Part shown: positions 1-5,833 of the stretch, in pieces
Position numbering within the stretch: the first letter of the stretch is position 1
Layout of the letters: each line of letters starts with the position of its first letter
From: an uncultured Fretibacterium sp.
GTDB lineage: Bacteria > Synergistota > Synergistia > Synergistales > Aminobacteriaceae
Length of the DNA: 10,089 nucleotides
Assembly: GCA_937915755.1 (NCBI GenBank)
Contig: CALGGR010000184.1
Coordinates: 1 to 10,089 of the forward strand
Direction of reading: 5' to 3'
The notes under the pieces: generated by a model
Databases searched by the model: none
The model's input: the letters and a program-made list of their open reading frames with translations, nothing else
What the model was told of the DNA's origin: nothing
Made by a program: the position numbers and the translations under genes

Positions 1-188
1 AGTTTGTCCCCGTAGTTGATGACTTTCATCAGCCTGTCTAATTGTGGACGGCGTTCTGGCTTTCCGCTGTACACGTCCCTGAATATTCGCTCTGCTCCTG
101 TTTGCCGGAGTGCGCTCTCCTGAGCCTCAAGCGAATTGCCCTCTCGTGCTTGTCCCATCGTACTGACTCGTGCGTAACCGTAAACCAC
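1..188 (-). CDS. Serine recombinase (resolvase/invertase family), N-terminal part, runs off the left edge
   Basis: Reading leftward from a GTG at 188-186 gives 62 codons with no stop up to the window edge. The start is VYGYARVST, the classic N-terminal motif of the resolvase/invertase catalytic domain; its serine is the expected nucleophile that attacks DNA and forms the 5'-phosphoserine link. It continues with GQAREGNSLEAQ, then a segment with FRDVYSGK and RRPQLDRLM, which matches the conserved order of the family (GNSLE-Q, then Sxxxx-RPxLxxLL). I chose GTG because a GGAGG lies 9 nt upstream and the family motif starts at residue 2. Only the first third of a typical resolvase domain is visible, so I cannot say whether it is a small resolvase of about 200 aa or a large serine integrase. 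It diverges from the IS256 remnant on the other strand and supports a mobile-element origin for this end of the window. Confidence 0.9.
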   Translation of the reverse strand, partial: MVYGYARVSTMGQAREGNSLEAQESALRQTGAERIFRDVYSGKPERRPQLDRLMKVINYGDK

Positions 189-197
189 GCTGATCAA

Positions 198-202
198 CCT
201 CC
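198..202 (-). promoter_or_regulatory. Shine-Dalgarno site of the serine recombinase
   Basis: The minus strand reads GGAGG here, 9 nt before the GTG at 188-186. This decides the start, since the frame has no ATG nearby and the alternative TTG lies almost against the site. Confidence 0.75.
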
Positions 203-239
203 AGTGATGAATAAAACTTTTGACAATACGAACAATGGA

Positions 240-268
240 ATTCTACAACGAGCAGTGCGAATTTTCAA
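240..268 (-). promoter_or_regulatory. Sigma70-type promoter for the serine recombinase
   Basis: On the minus strand a -35 box TTGAAA (268-263) is separated by exactly 17 nt from a -10 box TAGAAT (245-240). Each box differs from consensus at one position. Transcription would start near 233, giving a leader of about 45 nt before the GTG at 188. The fit to the Shine-Dalgarno site and start makes it credible, but it is a sequence match only. Confidence 0.6.
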
Positions 269-322
269 AAGTGGTCGGTTGTGAATTTAAGATAGGAGAC
301 TGACAATAGGCTGATTGATAAT

Positions 323-669
323 ATGCTAATTGAAGTACGCTCTCAAGATGATTTATATGACAGAACGGCATCATTATTCAGCTCAATAAAGCTCTCCTTG
401 AACGCATTCTCGATACTGAGATGGATTTTAACCTCACTAACACTGAAAACAGACGAGTTAATAGTAATTCTCGTAACGGGCATGGCAAGAAGAATGTTCG
501 TAGCACTGAGGGAAGTCGCACTAATTATGCAAGAGACAGGCACCAAAAGATAGGAAGAGTATATTCTAGCCTCACCTCAGATGTTACCTAAGCGTACTGC
601 CAGGTTGGATACCTTAGTGATGCTATTCTTTCTCTATATGCTAGAGGAATGAGTGTCAGAGATATTCAA
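323..669 (+). pseudogene. IS256-family transposase, degraded N-terminal fragment
   Basis: Pieces of an IS256-family (Mutator-like, DDE) transposase N-terminus occur in the right order but in changing frames. Frame 2 from 323 gives SQDDLYD. Frame 1 from 361 gives QNGII followed by KALLERILDTEMDFNL, then SRNGHGKKNVRSTEG and RDR. Frame 2 around 575-615 gives SPQMLPKRTARLDTL. Frame 1 from 616 gives LSDAILSLYARGMSVRDIQ. These are conserved blocks of the family's N-terminal region. The frame changes lie near 358-361, between about 545 and 575, and at 614-616, where one base appears lost. In-frame stops lie at 551-553 and 589-591. The DDE catalytic core and the C-terminus are absent, because after RDIQ the frame continues into an M13 peptidase. 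The element cannot make an active transposase. I found no terminal inverted repeats, so its true left end may lie upstream of 323. Confidence 0.8.
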
Positions 670-1374
670 TTATCTGCGATTGATAAACTATACAAATTCG
701 ACTATGAATGTTACTTGAGTCTTCTGAACACAAAGATAGACCGTGATTTATGGTTTGATGAAGACATTTCCATTGTCAACGCATACTATCACCCTCTCTA
801 TAACGCTATAGTAATTCCTGCCGGGATACTTGGCGGAGATTTCTACAACCCTGAAGCCTCGCGTGAATTCAATCTTGCTGGTATAGGCGTAACTGTCGGG
901 CATGAGGTCTCACACGCGTTTGACCCCACCGGAGCGCAGTTTGACAAGGACGGGAATTTTGTAAAGTGGTGGACTGATAAAGACTTTGCGGCGTTCAATC
1001 AGAGAACAGCGAGACTCATCGATCACATAAGCAGCATGACTATTCTTGAGGACGGCACAAAGTGGAGAGGCAGCTACACTCAGGACGAAACAATTGCGGA
1101 CATTGCGGGCGTGAAGGTGGTTCTGAAGATTGCGGCCAAGACGGAAGGCTTCAACTATAAGGACTTCTTTACGTCTCATGCTTTAGGCTGGAAGCTGATT
1201 GCGACACCTGAAAAGATTAGTGAACTTGCACAAACGGACGTTCACCCGCAGATGTATTTGCGGTGTAATGCGGTCGTTCAGTTGTTCCCGGAGTTTCACG
1301 AGACATACGGAACACAAAGCGGGGATAGAATGTACTTGTCGCCCGAACGTATTAAAGAGCTTGAAGTGTGGTAA
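649..1374 (+). CDS. Truncated M13-family zinc metalloendopeptidase (C-terminal catalytic domain), fused to a transposase fragment
   Basis: The open frame gives 241 residues. Only the first 7 or so (MSVRDIQ) are transposase. From about residue 11 the sequence follows M13 peptidases (neprilysin/PepO type): FDYE, then IDRDLW, the substrate-binding NAYY (residues 44-47), the zinc motif HEVSH (85-89) followed by AFD, and the third-ligand motif ETIAD (147-151). The late blocks DVHPQMYLRCNAVV and GDRMYL-SPE near the end, with a final Trp, are also family-typical, so the C-terminus is intact. In this family HExxH and the Glu of ExxxD bind zinc. Full-length bacterial members are about 630-700 aa, so the large N-terminal domain that encloses the active site is missing, as is any signal peptide. 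No proper ribosome-binding site precedes 649; an AGAGGA abuts the ATG. I infer a non-functional remnant left by IS insertion and deletion, although the catalytic motifs themselves look undamaged. Confidence 0.8.
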   Translation: MSVRDIQLSAIDKLYKFDYECYLSLLNTKIDRDLWFDEDISIVNAYYHPLYNAIVIPAGILGGDFYNPEASREFNLAGIGVTVGHEVSHAFDPTGAQFDKDGNFVKWWTDKDFAAFNQRTARLIDHISSMTILEDGTKWRGSYTQDETIADIAGVKVVLKIAAKTEGFNYKDFFTSHALGWKLIATPEKISELAQTDVHPQMYLRCNAVVQLFPEFHETYGTQSGDRMYLSPERIKELEVW

Positions 1375-1383
1375 GAAAACAGC

Positions 1384-1412
1384 AGGGAGATTCGCATAGA
1401 GTCTCCCTTTCT
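1384..1412 (+). terminator. Intrinsic terminator after the M13 peptidase remnant
   Basis: AGGGAGATTC (1384-1393) pairs with GAGTCTCCCT (1399-1408) over 10 bp with one G-U pair and a 5-nt loop, followed by TTCTC. The T-tract is short and interrupted, so efficiency may be moderate. It starts 10 nt after the stop codon, where the original peptidase gene would have ended. Confidence 0.65.
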
Positions 1413-1473
1413 CAAGTCATCAAACGAGATACTTAATTGAGAATAGTTTTTCCACTAACCCACCGTAGCAGAT

Positions 1474-1524
1474 TCTAATCTCCTTTATAAAAAGGTTATA
1501 CTGATTTTTTTTTTGCGGATTAGA
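1474..1524. repeat. Inverted repeat enclosing a small hairpin and a T10 tract
   Basis: TCTAATC (1474-1480) is the exact inverse of GATTAGA (1518-1524). Inside are a CCTTT/AAAGG hairpin (1482-1486 with 1491-1495, 4-nt loop) and ten consecutive T residues (1505-1514). The T tract lies 9 nt beyond the hairpin, too far for a standard terminator. The remaining gene-free sequence from 1413 to 1620 shows no ORF, tRNA or riboswitch that I recognise. Confidence 0.4.
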
Positions 1525-1620
1525 GTACATTATTATTTGATGCCCTGTTAATGTAAACACACCCTAACTTTAGCTGTGGGGAGTATGTCAAATGTCTTAA
1601 GAGTTTCAACAGGTGCTACC

Positions 1621-1656
1621 TTAGCAATGGTAGTAATTAGGATATAATTATATAAT
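1621..1656 (+). promoter_or_regulatory. Probable promoter region of the surface-protein operon
   Basis: Two overlapping-range TATAAT hexamers lie at 1643-1648 and 1651-1656 in a very A/T-rich stretch. A weak -35 candidate TTAGCA (1621-1626) is 16 nt upstream of the first. A small inverted repeat, CTACC (1615-1619) and GGTAG (1629-1633), overlaps the -35 region and could be an operator, but this is speculative. The leader to the GTG at 1694 would be about 35-40 nt. Confidence 0.45.
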
Positions 1657-1676
1657 ATCGAACTTCAAGAATGTAC

Positions 1677-1684
1677 AAAGGAGA
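1677..1684 (+). promoter_or_regulatory. Ribosome-binding site deciding the GTG start at 1694
   Basis: AAAGGAGA is a strong Shine-Dalgarno match. Its GGAG ends 10 nt before the GTG at 1694, and the GTG start gives a good signal peptide with a basic n-region (MKHKRNR). Confidence 0.75.
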
Positions 1685-1693
1685 AAATTTTTC

Positions 1694-4600
1694 GTGAAAC
1701 ACAAGCGCAACAGAATCATAAGTTTTACGCTTATGTTGGCAGTGAGCGTTTTGCTTTTGCAGATGTTCACACCGACAGCTCAAGCGGCAGTTACTCAAGT
1801 TAGTACTCTGGACGCTCTGAAAACTGCCCTGCAAAACGGCGGCGAAATACAGCTTACAGCGGACATTACTACCACTGAAACCCTGATTATCGTCAAAACT
1901 ACAGCCCTCGATCTTAACGGCTTCGGAATCCTTATGACGGGAAACGGACGCGTTATTGCAACAGACTCCAGCAAAACAAACTGGGACGATTTAACGTTTG
2001 AGGCCAATCTAAGGTTATTAGACAGCGGCCCTAACTCTACTCACTACATTACGCTGAATAATGACGGACGCGGCACAGCGGTCAGCACAACAAACACAGG
2101 AAATGCAATCGAGGTTAAAGGAGGCTATATTACCGGAGGCGACGGCGGTATTGCAGTCAAAGGCGAATTTGCAACCCTAAATATGAGCGGTGGCTCTATC
2201 ATCGGCAATGTTACAACAGGCGATGGTGGCGGTGTTTTTATGGGTGAATCTACAACATTCGAAATGAGCGGCGGCTCTATAAGAAATAATACTGCAAGCG
2301 GCAAAGGTGGCGGTGTTTATGCAAATAATATGATGGGTATCACAATAAGTGGTAGCTCCATAACAGGCAATACTGCAGGCAACGACGGCGGCGGTATTTT
2401 TCAGGGTGAAGGCGTAAGCTTGTCCATGAGTGGCGGCTTCATAACAGGCAATACTACAGGTGGCAATGGCGGCGGTGTTTGCGTGATTGATCCTAGCTCA
2501 GGCTTTTCTATCTCTGGTTCTCCTAATATCACCGGCAACTTCAAAAACAGTGATGGGGTAAAAACAAAGAATAACGTTTATTTACCAGCTGGTGATAGTG
2601 ATAGTGCAATAATCAGCTTTTCAGGTGCCCTGAGCAGCACCGCAAAAATCGGCGTTACAATGCAAGACCCCGGAAATTTAGCTTTTGTATTTACTGCTTC
2701 ATACGCAAGCATTAGCAATTTCACCAGCGACAATAGTAATTACAAGATTGTACGAACGGAAAATCCAAATAATCCGTCCAGTTATTTCATGACATTGGAG
2801 CAGCATATACACAACTTCACTTACGTAAAGAGCGGCGATGATACAATCGTGGCGACATGTTCTACTCAAGCCTGTGGACTGACGGACAGCAAGGCTATAA
2901 TCACTCTCACTCCTCCTACGACCGGCGGAGGTGCGGCAGCCTTGAGCGGAGATAGCGACTTATTCACCGTATCAGACGTTACGTATTCCCAAAAATCAGG
3001 CAGTAATTGGGGAACACCAACAACTGAAGTCCCAAGCGCAAACGGCTTTTTCAGGGCAAGCATAACAGTGAACACTGGAAGCAGTACTACAGAAACTCTC
3101 TCGGTTACTTACGGTGTTAATGCTATAACTGTAAAAAGCGGAATAGCTCACGGCACAGTTACAGCTCCAGCAGTTGCGACCGTTGGTGTTGTTGTTCCCA
3201 TTACAATAACGCCGGAAATAGGTTATACCTTAGATACCCTAACACCTACAAAAACAGACGGCGGAGCTTCAATCGCTGTAACAAATCAATCGTTTATTAT
3301 GCCCGATGAAGAAGTTACCGTGAATGCAACGTTTAAACTGGCTGACTACAATATATCCTGCGAATTGGCGAGCGGTTCAATAACTCCGACTTCCCCGACT
3401 GCGCACTATAACGATAAGGTTAGGCTTGTTGTAACTCCTAATTTCGAGTATGGAGTTAAAACTATTAATGTGCCGGGAGTTACGCTTAATTTGGTAAGTC
3501 GCGACACAGATATGGGCATTGAGGTTTACGAGCTGACTATGCCTAACAACGATATTTCGGTCAATGTAGAGCTTGCAGAAAGAACGATTTACACGATCTT
3601 CTACAAAGCAACAGATTCTGCAACGTCGATCTTATATCGTTTCACTAATGACGATGATGACGGTTATATCATGAGGTCAGACGCTAAAATGGGTGATATA
3701 GCCTGCTGGGCTGGCCAAGTGAACGAAGTAATCGGAAAAACATCAGTCCCGATCTCGTTTAACGTGAACGGCGGAGGCTGGGGAGCATTAACCAATTGTA
3801 ATGTAGTAACAGACCTAAGCAGCATTAACAGTATGGCTGACGGAAGTGCGGTTCTGATTCCCGGTGATGACAAAGCCTTTATAGCTTCTTTCCGGGCGGG
3901 TGCTTACGATACTGACGCAAACGGAAAAATCATAGTAAGGGACGATCTTGGGAATAAAAACTACTTTGTCAGCAGCAACACGACTAATATAACAGTTCCC
4001 ATTCCCACAAAAGCACGTTATGATTTTGTCGGCTGGTCGTATGAAGATCAGAACGGCGAATCGAAAACGATTGCTCCCGGCTCTGGAAAAAACGTTACTG
4101 TTGCCATAAACGGAAATATAAACAAGACTACAATTTTCAATGCTGTCTGGCAACGTTCAAACCCGTTAGTAGTTTACGATCTCAGAGGAGGCAGTTGGAG
4201 CAGAAGCAATAATGAAACTGTTGCATACGGAGAGAAGCTCGCCAAGTCTGTTACGCCGACAAAAGAAGGTTATGCTTTTGACCGTTGGGTATTAGGGGCT
4301 GACTGCAAGGGAATGCGCAACAATGGCGATGAGGAAATAGCCCTAGTTCACGGCAGCGAATTTGATTTCGACAATACAAGACTAGTTGAGACTATCAGGC
4401 TGAAAGCTCAGTGGAAACACGTTCATGCTTACTCGAAGATTCCTCTGACGGAGATCAATGATGTCATGCCCGGCGTATTTTCACAGGAACAGGTAAATAA
4501 GTACAATAATTCTTTACATGTTGCGCTCTGTGCAGACCTTGATGATTTAACATGTGAGGCACATGAATTTGATGCGGACGGAAAATGTGTTTGTGGTTTT

Positions 4601-5809
4601 GACAGGAACACGGCTGAAATAACGGTTGAAATTTCGTATAATGACAGAGATACTAAAAAACCATCCGTATCTAAGCACAAAATGGGGTCAACTGTTTCCC
4701 TTACGCCGCCGCCTTTGGGAGCGTCCAGATTTGTGAAGTGGGAATATCGTCCTCTGGATGGCACAACATGGAGAGATATAGCACAATTTCCTGCCATTAG
4801 CGTCCCGGTTAACGGCAGTGTGCGTATTAATGCAGTATTTGATGGCGTAGATAAGCCTAAGATGATTTTGCAAGCTACAACGGATAGTACTGACATAGAC
4901 TTTACAATGTCGTATCTTCTGCCCGCAGGCTGCACCGCAAAAAATGCCGTAATCGCATTCGGGGATAACTACCTGCTATTTTACAAAAAGGTAGTGAGGC
5001 AATTTGTTCTTGACCCTCCGTCAACGAGTGAGGTTTGGGGCATACTTAAAGAGGCCGCAAAACCCCAAAATATAATAGCTACCGGTGCAAAGCTTCTTGG
5101 AGAAATTAATGATATGACGAACAAGATCGTTAATTCTGCTATGAACGTTGTTGGAATTGATGATCCTGCGGTAAGAAATCTGATAAATTTCACGGTGGAT
5201 TTTGTCATAGCGGGGGCTACAGGACAAGAGGCAGGACTTGCAGGAATGCTTATCAAAGCGGGAGTGGAGGCTGTCGGATTGGATGGTACTGTTGTAGGCG
5301 ATGCTATAAACTTGGCAACGTCGATTGCAACGGGTGATGCTGAGGATGCTTTGGAGATTGCCGGGGACGCTCTGGCATTGGCACACGATATAACAGGAGG
5401 AAGTACTAAAGTTGATACAGAAGGTTACGAAATCGTGAATGGCAATAAAGGACATTACGAACTCCAGTATTGGGCTCGCGAGGATAACCTCCTATCTTCT
5501 GACAAGTTCAAAGTACCGTTAATGCTCACAATGCTGAAACGCGATTCTATAACCCTTCCCGGATATAATAATGCGATATATCATCCCTCAAAGAATTTGG
5601 GAGATATGGCAGGATATGTCTATACGGGTTACACAAACGTCAAAGATATGTATGAAGGCAACCGTTATTTTTACGCTCTGGGCTATGTTGTATACACAGA
5701 TGCAAATGATGTTATGAAGCTGGCGGTTGTAGGCCCCATTGCTGTAACGTATAACCAGGTAGCAGCTAGTCCGGTTACTGAAGAAGAAGTGCTTGTAATG
5801 GATTTCTAA
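1694..5809 (+). CDS. Giant secreted beta-helix/InlB-repeat surface protein (putative adhesin), gene A of the operon
   Basis: The product has 1371 residues. Residues 1-31 form a Sec signal peptide: basic start, hydrophobic core, AQA then A. Residues 32-120 look like the cap of a pectate-lyase-type right-handed beta-helix, and four coils with MSGGSI and GGGVY-like motifs follow (about 155-290). A HxH...C-x4-C module (H371, H373, C389, C394) comes next. Two divergent InlB-type "bacterial repeat" domains follow (about 477-547 and 549-625), then InlB B-like repeats with FVGW and YDLRGGSW (about 750-909). A second Cys/His module spans HVHAYS (about 909) to HEFDADGKCVCG (about 957-970). The C-terminal region (about 1053-1371) is a beta-rich domain that seems to be interrupted by a hydrophobic helical stretch (about 1096-1240). 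I see no LPXTG, S-layer homology, autotransporter barrel or CTERM anchor. It is likely exported and adhesive or glycan-binding, and co-transcribed with gene B, which starts 24 nt later. No enzymatic motif was recognised. Confidence 0.85.
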   Translation: MKHKRNRIISFTLMLAVSVLLLQMFTPTAQAAVTQVSTLDALKTALQNGGEIQLTADITTTETLIIVKTTALDLNGFGILMTGNGRVIATDSSKTNWDDLTFEANLRLLDSGPNSTHYITLNNDGRGTAVSTTNTGNAIEVKGGYITGGDGGIAVKGEFATLNMSGGSIIGNVTTGDGGGVFMGESTTFEMSGGSIRNNTASGKGGGVYANNMMGITISGSSITGNTAGNDGGGIFQGEGVSLSMSGGFITGNTTGGNGGGVCVIDPSSGFSISGSPNITGNFKNSDGVKTKNNVYLPAGDSDSAIISFSGALSSTAKIGVTMQDPGNLAFVFTASYASISNFTSDNSNYKIVRTENPNNPSSYFMTLEQHIHNFTYVKSGDDTIVATCSTQACGLTDSKAIITLTPPTTGGGAAALSGDSDLFTVSDVTYSQKSGSNWGTPTTEVPSANGFFRASITVNTGSSTTETLSVTYGVNAITVKSGIAHGTVTAPAVATVGVVVPITITPEIGYTLDTLTPTKTDGGASIAVTNQSFIMPDEEVTVNATFKLADYNISCELASGSITPTSPTAHYNDKVRLVVTPNFEYGVKTINVPGVTLNLVSRDTDMGIEVYELTMPNNDISVNVELAERTIYTIFYKATDSATSILYRFTNDDDDGYIMRSDAKMGDIACWAGQVNEVIGKTSVPISFNVNGGGWGALTNCNVVTDLSSINSMADGSAVLIPGDDKAFIASFRAGAYDTDANGKIIVRDDLGNKNYFVSSNTTNITVPIPTKARYDFVGWSYEDQNGESKTIAPGSGKNVTVAINGNINKTTIFNAVWQRSNPLVVYDLRGGSWSRSNNETVAYGEKLAKSVTPTKEGYAFDRWVLGADCKGMRNNGDEEIALVHGSEFDFDNTRLVETIRLKAQWKHVHAYSKIPLTEINDVMPGVFSQEQVNKYNNSLHVALCADLDDLTCEAHEFDADGKCVCGFDRNTAEITVEISYNDRDTKKPSVSKHKMGSTVSLTPPPLGASRFVKWEYRPLDGTTWRDIAQFPAISVPVNGSVRINAVFDGVDKPKMILQATTDSTDIDFTMSYLLPAGCTAKNAVIAFGDNYLLFYKKVVRQFVLDPPSTSEVWGILKEAAKPQNIIATGAKLLGEINDMTNKIVNSAMNVVGIDDPAVRNLINFTVDFVIAGATGQEAGLAGMLIKAGVEAVGLDGTVVGDAINLATSIATGDAEDALEIAGDALALAHDITGGSTKVDTEGYEIVNGNKGHYELQYWAREDNLLSSDKFKVPLMLTMLKRDSITLPGYNNAIYHPSKNLGDMAGYVYTGYTNVKDMYEGNRYFYALGYVVYTDANDVMKLAVVGPIAVTYNQVAASPVTEEEVLVMDF
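2183..2543 (+). repeat. 81-bp tandem repeats coding beta-helix coils
   Basis: Coils begin at 2183, 2264, 2345 and 2426, exactly 81 bp (27 residues) apart, with a fifth partial unit at 2510 after 84 bp. Each unit starts with MSGGSI or a variant (ISGSSI, MSGGFI), continues with a GN-T segment and ends with GGGVF, GGGVY, GGGIF or GGGVC. The DNA units are similar but diverged. This is the stacked-coil pattern of polymorphic outer-membrane-type beta-helix proteins. Confidence 0.8.
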
Positions 5810-5818
5810 CAAGCTGAT

Positions 5819-5822
5819 GAGG
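5819..5822 (+). promoter_or_regulatory. Ribosome-binding site of gene B
   Basis: GAGG lies 11 nt before the ATG at 5834, a somewhat long spacing. An ATG at 5824 is closer but is in another frame. The 5834 start gives a full signal peptide. The gap to gene A is only 24 nt and holds no promoter or terminator, so the two genes are probably one transcript. Confidence 0.55.
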
Positions 5823-5833
5823 AATGAATAACG

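Noticed and set aside
42..284. Plus-strand open frame of 80 codons
   Set aside because: It lies opposite the serine recombinase start and its promoter, and its product has no recognisable features. The minus-strand recombinase explains the region.
1413..1690. Riboswitch or small RNA in the intergenic region before gene A
   Set aside because: Apart from short dyads and the T tract I saw no conserved riboswitch core or multi-stem layout.
4429..4935. Minus-strand open frame of 168 codons inside gene A
   Set aside because: It is antisense to a clear repeat protein, with no ribosome-binding site or recognisable domain. It is a shadow frame.
1694..5809. Autotransporter or Pmp-type beta-barrel in gene A
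   Set aside because: The beta-helix repeats suggest it, but the C-terminus has no amphipathic barrel strands ending in an aromatic residue over about 250 residues, and the helical stretch does not fit a barrel.
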